A stretch of DNA of 12,091 nucleotides from an uncultured Prevotellaceae bacterium (GTDB taxonomy: Bacteria > Bacteroidota > Bacteroidia > Bacteroidales > Bacteroidaceae). A program made the translations under genes and the position numbers. A model generated the notes under the pieces. The model saw only the letters and a program-made list of their open reading frames with translations. It was not told the origin of the DNA and searched no databases. Where the stretch lies: the NCBI GenBank assembly GCA_946624335.1, contig CAMOSA010000067.1, positions 1-12,091 of the forward strand, read 5' to 3'. Of this stretch, positions 6,589-12,091 are shown piece by piece. The first letter of the stretch is position 1. Each line of letters begins with the position of its first letter.

Positions 6589-7395
6589 ATGCTGAAGTTT
6601 ATCTGCTTGGGCAGCGGTAGCAGCGGTAACTGCTATTACCTGTCGACTGATACCACGTCGATTCTCGTCGACGCGGGATTGGGCATTCGCACGCTCAAGC
6701 GTCATTTCCAGACTTTTGGCCTTTCGCTCAACCGTATCGCTGCCATCCTGGTGACCCACGATCACGCTGACCATATCAAGTCTGTCGGTAAGATTGCCGC
6801 GGAGTTCGGGATCCCCATCTACTCCACGGCAGAGGTGCATGAGGGTATAGCGCGAAACTATTGCGTGTCCCCGCAGCTGAAGGCCGAGCATAAAGCCTAT
6901 CTGGAGAAAGATGTGCCGTTGCATATCGGAGACCTCTGTATTACACCTTTCGGTGTGCCGCACGACAGCAACGACTGTGTCGGCTACTGCATCGAGGCTG
7001 ACGGCGTCCGTTTCTGCCTCGTCACAGACATAGGCCACGTCACCGAACGAGTGAAGGACGAGGTGTCAAAAGCCAACTATCTTGTCTTGGAGAGTAACCA
7101 TGACTCCGAGATGCTGATGGCCGGGCCCTATCCGGCTCATCTGAAGGGGCGTATCAGCGGACCGACAGGTCACTTGAGCAACCGCGAGGCGGCCGAGCTG
7201 TTGGCCAATTCCTCGAGCCCTGCGCTCCATCATGTGTGGTTGTGCCATCTCAGCGAAGAGAACAACCATCCTGAGTTGGCGCGCAAGACCGTTGACGCCG
7301 TCTTGCGCAGCTATGGCATCGTGCCGGGCGTGGACTTCAATGTCGACGTCCTGCGGCGCAAGGTGCCCAGCGAGTGCTACGACCTGACACCTTAG
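6589..7395 (+). CDS. MBL-fold metallo-hydrolase, YycJ/WalJ-like
   Basis: This 268-residue cytoplasmic enzyme is of the metallo-beta-lactamase fold and looks like the YycJ (WalJ) group of putative double-strand DNA exonucleases. The opening LKFICLGSGSSGNCYYL with ILVDAG (25-30) is characteristic. The metal site is HDHADH (57-62), then H125 in VPHD, D147 in TDIGH and H220 in LCHLSEENNH. Both binuclear zinc-site halves are therefore present, and length is normal for the group. It has its own promoter, and its stop overlaps by four bases with the stop of the minus-strand gene. The walRK partners of Firmicutes yycJ are absent, so a link to cell-wall signalling should not be inferred. A nuclease role in repair is inference from family members. 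Confidence 0.88.
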   Translation: MLKFICLGSGSSGNCYYLSTDTTSILVDAGLGIRTLKRHFQTFGLSLNRIAAILVTHDHADHIKSVGKIAAEFGIPIYSTAEVHEGIARNYCVSPQLKAEHKAYLEKDVPLHIGDLCITPFGVPHDSNDCVGYCIEADGVRFCLVTDIGHVTERVKDEVSKANYLVLESNHDSEMLMAGPYPAHLKGRISGPTGHLSNREAAELLANSSSPALHHVWLCHLSEENNHPELARKTVDAVLRSYGIVPGVDFNVDVLRRKVPSECYDLTP

Positions 7396-7619
7396 AAATT
7401 GTCGTTGTCTTCGTAGTGGTCGTAGTGCGTGATGTCGGGCTGATCGTTGCCGGAAGGTTCGAAGAATTTACATTGGCGGTCGCATTCGGCGACGAAACGC
7501 TCGTGCAGCGTCTTGCATTCTGCCACGACCGGGTTCTCGAACCACTGCATGAGCGTGCTGTGCTTGCAGCGGATACATCGTGCTAAAGTCTTGGAATCCT
7601 TGCTCTTGATTGATGCCAT
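7392..7619 (-). CDS. Small conserved-looking cysteine-rich protein, function unknown
   Basis: I do not recognise a named family. The 75-residue product has five cysteines, C15 and C18 as CIRC, C35, then C46 and C50 as CDRQC, a spacing that could bind a metal such as zinc. It ends in a very acidic, aromatic tail rich in His, Tyr and Asp (HYDHYEDNDNF, 65-75). No signal peptide or membrane segment is visible. Reasons to believe it is real: codon use on this strand matches the neighbours, it fills the gap exactly, it meets the hydrolase gene tail to tail with a four-base overlap of the stops, and a near-consensus -7 box lies 28 bases upstream of its ATG. The ATG at 7617-7619 is the only reasonable start. 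Confidence 0.72.
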   Translation of the reverse strand: MASIKSKDSKTLARCIRCKHSTLMQWFENPVVAECKTLHERFVAECDRQCKFFEPSGNDQPDITHYDHYEDNDNF

Positions 7620-7646
7620 ACTGAGGTATGCGTTAGGTTTCGGCTG

Positions 7647-7654
7647 CGAAGTTA
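7647..7654 (-). promoter_or_regulatory. Probable -7 box for the small cysteine-rich gene
   Basis: On the minus strand this reads TAACTTCG, one mismatch from TAnnTTTG, followed by CAGCCG as at the glycogen synthase promoter. No clear -33 TTTG is seen, so the call is tentative. The leader would be about 20-25 bases. Confidence 0.4.
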
Positions 7655-7717
7655 CACAAAATACAGGAAAAAACGTTCACCTTGGAGTAAAAATCACACT
7701 TTGTAACACAAAACAGA
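7651..7717. repeat. Imperfect direct repeat between the divergent cysteine-rich and antiporter genes
   Basis: GTTACACAAAATACA (7651-7665) and GTAACACAAAACAGA (7703-7717) agree at 12 of 15 positions and share ACACAAAA. The first copy overlaps the minus-strand -7 box. The antiporter promoter was not clearly found: the nearest TTTG is at 7700-7703 and lacks the TA of the box. The repeat could be an operator pair or chance in an A-rich stretch. Confidence 0.3.
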
Positions 7718-7755
7718 TCACTTCATATCACTTTAAGGAAACAAAATCATCAACT

Positions 7756-8718
7756 ATGATTACTGATATTCTCATTACTATTTTAGGTGCCGCCCTTGTC
7801 TTGGTAGGTGCCGACAAACTCACGGACGGTTCCGTGGGTTTAGCTCGTCGCTTCAACATCCCTGAGTTGGTCATCGGCCTGACCATTGTCGCTTTCGGCA
7901 CGTCGCTGCCCGAGTTCATCGTCAGCCTCTTGGCCAGCATCAATCACGCTCCGGCCATGAGCATAGGTAACATCGTGGGTAGTAATGTCTTTAATACGCT
8001 GATGATCGTCGGTTTCTCGGCTGCTGTCTGCCCCATCGTTGTTTCCAAGGGTACTGTGGCGAAGGACATCCCTCTGTCTGTGCTGGCGTCTGTCGTGTTG
8101 CCCGCCTTGGCGCTGGACGCTATCGTCGGCAGTTCCGCCGGCAACGTCCTCTCTCGTGGCGACGGTATCGTATTGCTGGGTTTCTTTGTCATTTTCATGG
8201 CCTACACGTTCTCGATGGTCAAGGGCGACAGCGCCGATCCGTCATCCTCGTCAGCTGCCGAGCCTCCGATGTCGGGCTTGAAGATCTCGCTCTTTATTCT
8301 GCTGGGCCTTGCAGGTCTCATCGGCGGCGGCCAACTCTTTGTCAGCGGCGCCACGGGCATAGCGCGCAGCCTCGGCGTGAGCGAGGCGGTGATAGGCCTG
8401 ACGTTAGTCGCCGGCGGCACCTCGCTGCCTGAGCTGGCCACCAGCGTCATAGCGGCACGTAAGGGTCAGAGTGCGATGGCAATAGGTAATGTCGTCGGCA
8501 GCAACCTGTTCAATATCTTCTGGATCCTGGGCTGCTGTGCCTGCATTACGCCCCTGCCCGTCGAGGGCATCGAATGGACAGATTTCACGATGCTGTTCGT
8601 CGGCAACCTCTTGTTCTGGGTCTTCGCCCGGACGAGCCATCGCGTGAACCGCATCGAAGGCATACTGCTCGTCGCCTGCTACGTCGGGTATATCGCCTAC
8701 CTCATCAGTCAGGCCTGA
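7756..8718 (+). CDS. Calcium/sodium antiporter, CaCA family (YrbG-like)
   Basis: This 320-residue inner-membrane protein is a CaCA-superfamily cation exchanger, expected to export Ca2+ in exchange for Na+ or H+. The two inverted alpha repeats are clear: GLTIVAFGTSLPEFIVSLLA (41-60) continuing to MSIGNIVGSNVFN (68-80), and GLTLVAGGTSLPELATSVIA (214-233) continuing to MAIGNVVGSNLFN (241-253). Both hold the GTSLPE and GN.VGSN.FN ion-binding motifs. A hydrophilic cytoplasmic loop rich in Ser (155-172) divides the halves, and about ten membrane segments can be counted. The start at 7756 opens directly with a hydrophobic helix. Extending the frame to 7447 would read across the minus-strand gene and was rejected. 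Length matches the short bacterial members, and the converging gene begins 45 bases past its stop. Confidence 0.93.
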   Translation: MITDILITILGAALVLVGADKLTDGSVGLARRFNIPELVIGLTIVAFGTSLPEFIVSLLASINHAPAMSIGNIVGSNVFNTLMIVGFSAAVCPIVVSKGTVAKDIPLSVLASVVLPALALDAIVGSSAGNVLSRGDGIVLLGFFVIFMAYTFSMVKGDSADPSSSSAAEPPMSGLKISLFILLGLAGLIGGGQLFVSGATGIARSLGVSEAVIGLTLVAGGTSLPELATSVIAARKGQSAMAIGNVVGSNLFNIFWILGCCACITPLPVEGIEWTDFTMLFVGNLLFWVFARTSHRVNRIEGILLVACYVGYIAYLISQA

Positions 8719-8720
8719 GC

Positions 8721-8751
8721 ACGCATCCCCGTTGGCGGGCAGCCTATGCGT
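8721..8751. terminator. Hairpin between convergent genes, possible bidirectional terminator
   Basis: ACGCAT (8721-8726) pairs with ATGCGT (8746-8751), and inside it CCCG (8728-8731) pairs with CGGG (8736-8739), leaving an uneven internal loop. It fills the 45-base gap between the antiporter gene and the opposing gene. No T tract follows on either strand, so its role as a terminator is only suggested by position. Confidence 0.4.
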
Positions 8752-8763
8752 CGTACGCTCGGC

Positions 8764-9186
8764 TCACAGCTGGCGCTTCATGGTCATCTCCGACTGTATC
8801 TTCACCAGCTTCTTGCCGACAGCTTTCTTCATTACACCTCCCCCTTTTTGGCGGAAGTGTAGTGCTGTGTCGCCCTGCAGGGTCAGTTCTATGGTCTGCG
8901 TTTCCGACCCCAGGTCGTTGGACAGGTGGATGACGGCATTCTGTTCTTCGCAACTGACGACTTTCGACACATACCAGATGCGGTAGAGGCCCGATCCGCA
9001 GGCATAGCCGTTCAGCGGTCCGAACATTTCCATGTCGGGCACATCGATGCTCTCTTCGTAGAGGTCGATGACGAGGCGTATGCCTAGGTCCTTCTCGATG
9101 AATGTGCCGCGGAAAGGATGGTCGGCATTTGCCGGCAGGACAGACAGATACGTAGCGATGAAGAAGGGTAGAAATAGACGTTTCAT
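8764..9186 (-). CDS. Small exported protein of unknown function
   Basis: The 140-residue product starts with a signal peptide (MKRLFLPFFIATYLSVLPANA) whose AxA site predicts cleavage after Ala21. No lipobox cysteine is present, so the mature protein of about 119 residues should be periplasmic or secreted. The mature part opens FRGTFIEKDLGIRLVIDLY and continues with short beta-like segments. It has two cysteines, C63 and C79, that could form a disulfide. It resembles hypothetical exported proteins of Bacteroidales, but I cannot assign a family or function. It has a good promoter of its own, divergent from the glycogen synthase promoter, with a leader of about 20 bases. The ATG at 9184-9186 is required to keep the signal peptide. 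Confidence 0.75.
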   Translation of the reverse strand: MKRLFLPFFIATYLSVLPANADHPFRGTFIEKDLGIRLVIDLYEESIDVPDMEMFGPLNGYACGSGLYRIWYVSKVVSCEEQNAVIHLSNDLGSETQTIELTLQGDTALHFRQKGGGVMKKAVGKKLVKIQSEMTMKRQL

Positions 9187-9212
9187 GAAGCTTGGATGGT
9201 GATTTTCGGGGG

Positions 9213-9243
9213 CAAAAGTACAACTAATTGTGGAAATATCAAC
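9213..9243 (-). promoter_or_regulatory. Sigma-ABfr-type promoter for the exported-protein gene
   Basis: On the minus strand TACTTTTG (9213-9220) matches TAnnTTTG exactly, and GTTG (9240-9243) lies 19 bp upstream as a -33 box. The flanks TTGTACTTTTGC and CCGAAA are shared with the promoter of glycogen synthase on the other strand. Confidence 0.75.
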
Positions 9244-9259
9244 GAATTTGGCCTAAAAT

Positions 9260-9291
9260 GTTGGTCACGTACAAGTTTTTTTGTACTTTTG
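9260..9291 (+). promoter_or_regulatory. Sigma-ABfr-type promoter for the glycogen operon
   Basis: TACTTTTG (9284-9291) matches TAnnTTTG exactly and GTTG (9260-9263) lies 20 bp upstream. Transcription should begin near 9296, giving a leader of about 50 bases before the ATG at 9348. Confidence 0.85.
9269..9286. promoter_or_regulatory. Palindrome GTACAA-N6-TTGTAC in the glycogen promoter, possible operator
   Basis: GTACAA (9269-9274) and TTGTAC (9281-9286) form a perfect inverted repeat with a six-base spacer of G and T. The right half overlaps the -7 box, where a bound repressor would block RNA polymerase. A looser version, ACAA-CTAA-TTGT (9220-9231), overlaps the opposing promoter. No regulator can be named. 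Confidence 0.35.
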
Positions 9292-9347
9292 CAGCCGAAA
9301 TTAAGAAACAGTCCGTTATCAAGGTATTTTAAGTCCCATTAAGGTTA

Positions 9348-11018
9348 ATGAGTCAAGACCCGTTCCTTCCCGATTATATTTTCGAGTCAAGCTGGGAAGT
9401 TTGTAACAAAGTCGGTGGCATCTACACCGTCCTTTCGACACGCGCCAAGACGCTTCAGGATGCCATGCCCGACCGCATCATTTTCATAGGTCCCGATTTC
9501 TGGCAGGAGAAAGCCAACCCTCTGTTTGTCGAGGACAAGAGCTTGTGGGCCGATTGGCGAAAGCAAGCGTCGGCCGAAGGCCTGAGCCTCAGGATAGGGC
9601 GCTGGCAGATTCCCGGCAAGCCTGTTGTCGTGCTGGTGGATTTTAAGCCCTTCTTCGCTTACAAGAATGACATCTACGGTGCCCTGTGGAACGAGTTCCA
9701 GGTCGACAGCCTTCACGCTTATGGCGACTACGACGAGGCCTCGATGTTCTCCTATGCCGCCGGTCGTGTCGTCGAGAGCTACTACAGCCATTTCCTCGAC
9801 GATTCCCGGCGCGTGATCTATCAGGCCCATGAGTGGATGACCGGTCTGGGGGCACTGTATGTGCAGAAGCACGTGCCTGCCGTTGCCACCATCTTCACGA
9901 CCCACGCCACAACGATCGGGCGCTCCATCGCAGGCAACGGGAAGCCCCTCTACGACTATCTCTTCGCCTATAATGGCAATCAGATGGCTCAGGAATTGAA
10001 CGTACAATCCAAGCATAGCATCGAGCGCCAGACGGCCCACTACGCCGACTGCTTCACGACGGTCTCCGAGGTGACGGCACGCGAGTGTATGGAGCTGCTC
10101 GACAAGCAACCCGACGTGGTGCTGCCCAACGGCTTCGAGATGGATTTCGTGCCGAAAGGCGTGACCTTCGTCAATCGTCGTCGCAAGGCTCGCCGTCGCA
10201 TTCTTGAAGTGGCCAACGCCATGTTGGGGCAACAGTTGAACGATGACACGTTAATCGTCTCGACGAGTGGTCGCTATGAATGGAAGAACAAGGGTATCGA
10301 TGTGTACGTCGAGGCCCTGTGCCGTACCCTCCACGACGAGCGCCTCGAGCGTCCTGTCCTCGCCCTCATCGAGGTGCCTGCCTGGCAGGCTGGACCACGT
10401 CGTGACCTGCAAGAGCGTCTGGCCTCGCAGCACCCTGCCACCTCGCCGCTGCCCGAGCCCTTCATCACCCACGAACTGCATGAGCCGGGGTGCGATATGG
10501 TGACACAGGCGCTGCATCGTTGTGGTGTCACAAATCGTGACACGGCACGCCTCAAGATCATGTTCGTGCCCTGTTACCTCGACGGCGCCGACGGCATCTT
10601 CAATATGCACTACTATGACCTCCTGCTCGGCCTGGACCTCACCGTCTACCCGTCCTACTATGAGCCGTGGGGCTACACGCCGCTCGAGAGTGTGGCTTTC
10701 AAGGTGCCGTGCGTCACGACGACCTTGGCAGGCTTCGGCCTGTGGGCCAACGAGATGAACGGCGGCCAACCCTGCTACCTCGACGTCAACGGCGTGGAGG
10801 TCATCAACCGTTCCGACTACAACTACGACGAGGTGGCCGACCGCATCCGCGACGAGATCATCGGCTTCGCAGCCCTCACGCCCAAGGAGGTCGAGGCTGC
10901 CCGCAAGGCAGCAGCGGCCCTGGCGGCGAAAGCCCAGTGGAAACACTTCATCACCTATTATTATAAGGCCTATGACATCGCCCTTCGCAAGGCTGAAGAG
11001 CGTAATAAAGGAATATAA
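9348..11018 (+). CDS. Glycogen synthase, GT3-like (eukaryote-type) family
   Basis: This 556-residue cytoplasmic GT-B glycosyltransferase extends alpha-1,4-glucan chains from a nucleotide-sugar donor, probably UDP-glucose by analogy with family GT3. The N-terminal Rossmann half has FESSWEVCNKVGGIYTVLST (12-31), where the Lys-Val-Gly-Gly loop (21-24) contacts donor and acceptor, and YQAHEWMTG with TTHATTIGR in the middle. The C-terminal half holds SGRYEWKNKGIDV and the retaining-enzyme E-X7-E motif in YYEPWGYTPLE (Glu439 and Glu447), followed by SVAFKVPCVTTTLAGFG. It differs from the bacterial GT5 GlgA type, which opens with KTGGL near the N-terminus. Length fits Bacteroidetes members, which lack the long regulatory tails of animal enzymes. 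It lies 29 bases before the phosphorylase gene and shares its promoter. Confidence 0.93.
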   Translation: MSQDPFLPDYIFESSWEVCNKVGGIYTVLSTRAKTLQDAMPDRIIFIGPDFWQEKANPLFVEDKSLWADWRKQASAEGLSLRIGRWQIPGKPVVVLVDFKPFFAYKNDIYGALWNEFQVDSLHAYGDYDEASMFSYAAGRVVESYYSHFLDDSRRVIYQAHEWMTGLGALYVQKHVPAVATIFTTHATTIGRSIAGNGKPLYDYLFAYNGNQMAQELNVQSKHSIERQTAHYADCFTTVSEVTARECMELLDKQPDVVLPNGFEMDFVPKGVTFVNRRRKARRRILEVANAMLGQQLNDDTLIVSTSGRYEWKNKGIDVYVEALCRTLHDERLERPVLALIEVPAWQAGPRRDLQERLASQHPATSPLPEPFITHELHEPGCDMVTQALHRCGVTNRDTARLKIMFVPCYLDGADGIFNMHYYDLLLGLDLTVYPSYYEPWGYTPLESVAFKVPCVTTTLAGFGLWANEMNGGQPCYLDVNGVEVINRSDYNYDEVADRIRDEIIGFAALTPKEVEAARKAAAALAAKAQWKHFITYYYKAYDIALRKAEERNKGI

Positions 11019-11047
11019 TTTATCACTTTCAAACAAATAGCATTCTT

Positions 11048-12091
11048 ATGAGAATCAAAGCAAGCAACGCCAACGAAGCGCAGTGGAAACCGGTTGTCGT
11101 CAAGAGCAACATACCCGTTGAGCTGCAGAAGTTGGAGGAACTCGCCCACAATATGTGGTGGGCGTGGAACCACAGTGCCCGCAGCCTGTTCACTCATCTC
11201 GATCCAGCCCTCTACGAGGAATGTGGTCAGAACCCTGTTCTTATGCTGGAGCGCCTGAGCTACGAGCGCCTCTCCGAGCTGTCCAAGGACAAGGACATCC
11301 TCAAGCGCATGAATGACACCTACAAGGAGTTCCGTGCATACATGGACGTCAAGCCCCGCACCGATCGCGCCTCCGTGGCCTACTTCTGCATGGAATACGG
11401 TTTGAACCAGGTGCTTAAGATCTACTCGGGCGGCCTGGGCATCCTCGCCGGCGACTATGTCAAGGAGGCCAGCGACTCCAATGTCGACATGGTGGCTGTC
11501 GGATTCCTCTATCGCTACGGCTATTTCACACAGACGCTCTCGATGGACGGTCAGCAGATTGCTAACTACGAGGCTCAGAACTTCGGCAGCCTGCCCATCG
11601 AACAGCAGCTGGACAAGGACGGCAAGCCCCTCGTCATCGACGTCCCCTACATGAACTATCAGGTGCACGCTTACGTCTGGCGCGTCAACGTAGGCCGCGT
11701 CAAGCTCTACCTGCTCGACACCGACAACGACCTCAACTCGGAGTTCGACCGTCCCATCACCCACGCCCTCTATGGCGGCGACTGGGAGAATCGCCTGAAG
11801 CAGGAGATCCTGCTCGGCATCGGCGGCGTGCTCTTGCTCAAGAAGCTCGGCATCAAGAAGGACATCTACCATTGCAACGAGGGTCACGCTGCCCTCTGCA
11901 ACGTGCAGCGCCTGGTGGACTATGTCCAGAGCGGCCTCACCTTCAACGAGGCCCTCGAGCTCGTGCGTGCCTCGTCGCTCTACACCGTCCACACGCCCGT
12001 GCCGGCTGGCCACGACTACTTCGACGAAGGCCTCTTCGGCAAGTACATGAGCGGCTATCCCCAGATGCTCGGCATCACGTGGGACGAGTTC
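11048..12091 (+). CDS. Alpha-glucan (glycogen) phosphorylase, GT35, 3' end beyond the window
   Basis: The visible 348 residues are the N-terminal part of an alpha-glucan phosphorylase of the short bacterial type (TIGR02094-like), which releases glucose-1-phosphate from glycogen using pyridoxal phosphate. Recognisable blocks are LEELAHNMWWAWN near residue 30, VAYFCMEYGLN (110-120), YSGGLGILAGDYVKEASDSN soon after, YGGDWENRLKQEILLGIGG, HCNEGHAAL (275-283) and VHTPVPAGHDYFDEGLFGKY (314-333). The PLP lysine and the C-terminal catalytic half lie past the window edge. The reading frame is open to the last base. The ATG at 11048 follows glycogen synthase by 29 bases with no promoter or terminator between, so the pair is one transcript for making and mobilising the polymer. 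A 347-residue antisense frame here is a shadow. Confidence 0.94.
   Translation, partial: MRIKASNANEAQWKPVVVKSNIPVELQKLEELAHNMWWAWNHSARSLFTHLDPALYEECGQNPVLMLERLSYERLSELSKDKDILKRMNDTYKEFRAYMDVKPRTDRASVAYFCMEYGLNQVLKIYSGGLGILAGDYVKEASDSNVDMVAVGFLYRYGYFTQTLSMDGQQIANYEAQNFGSLPIEQQLDKDGKPLVIDVPYMNYQVHAYVWRVNVGRVKLYLLDTDNDLNSEFDRPITHALYGGDWENRLKQEILLGIGGVLLLKKLGIKKDIYHCNEGHAALCNVQRLVDYVQSGLTFNEALELVRASSLYTVHTPVPAGHDYFDEGLFGKYMSGYPQMLGITWDEF

Noticed and set aside
7691..7735. Promoter for the antiporter gene around TTTG at 7700-7703
   Set aside because: The TA of the -7 box is missing at ACACTTTG, and TATCACTTTA at 7726-7735 has the wrong spacing, so no confident call was made.
7447..7755. Upstream extension of the antiporter frame by 103 codons
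   Set aside because: It overlaps the minus-strand cysteine-rich gene and the intergenic region, and the CaCA protein begins naturally at 7756 with its first membrane helix.
9387..12013. Chain of long antisense frames (281, 261 and 347 residues) opposite the glycogen genes
   Set aside because: They lie fully within two clear enzyme genes and have low-complexity Val/Glu/Asp-rich translations. They are shadows of GC-rich codon use.

Overview
The window looks like chromosomal DNA of a fairly GC-rich member of Bacteroidales, plausibly Prevotellaceae or a relative. The reasons are: at least five promoters fit the Bacteroidetes sigma-ABfr pattern TAnnTTTG with an upstream TTG-type box about 20 bp away; start codons lack Shine-Dalgarno sequences; the TamA-like protein is a lipoprotein (TamL type); and the glycogen synthase is the GT3-like type paired with a short alpha-glucan phosphorylase. 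No transposase, integrase, CRISPR array or phage gene is visible, so this reads as core genome. The genus assignment is inference.

Layout. Bases 1-51 are the 3' part of a tRNA-Lys(CUU), followed by a strong hairpin terminator. Bases 97-430 hold no convincing gene. They contain a 12-bp pyrimidine-rich tandem repeat (121-168) and three abutting helices (202-346) that could be a structured RNA or an old palindromic element. A small winged-helix protein gene (569-769) follows with its own promoter, long leader and terminator. A second promoter then drives lepA, apparently as a leaderless mRNA. lepA is tightly followed by a Crp/Fnr-type regulator, a TrmH-type rRNA/tRNA methyltransferase and tamL, the four looking like one operon (923-6490). 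After a hairpin and a new promoter comes a YycJ-like metallo-beta-lactamase-fold hydrolase (6589-7395).

The next part mixes strands. A small cysteine-rich protein gene (7392-7619, minus) meets the hydrolase gene tail to tail. A CaCA calcium/sodium antiporter (7756-8718, plus) converges on a small exported protein gene (8764-9186, minus). That gene shares a divergent promoter region with the glycogen pair: GT3-like glycogen synthase (9348-11018) and alpha-glucan phosphorylase (11048 to the window end, incomplete).

How the genes work together. The operon links translation (LepA), RNA methylation and outer-membrane assembly with a regulator whose targets cannot be deduced. The last two genes make and break the same polymer and are evidently co-transcribed. 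I see no clear new multi-gene system. The least explained items are the helix cluster at 202-346, the mirrored divergent promoters at 9213-9300, the leaderless lepA start, and the two uncharacterised minus-strand genes.
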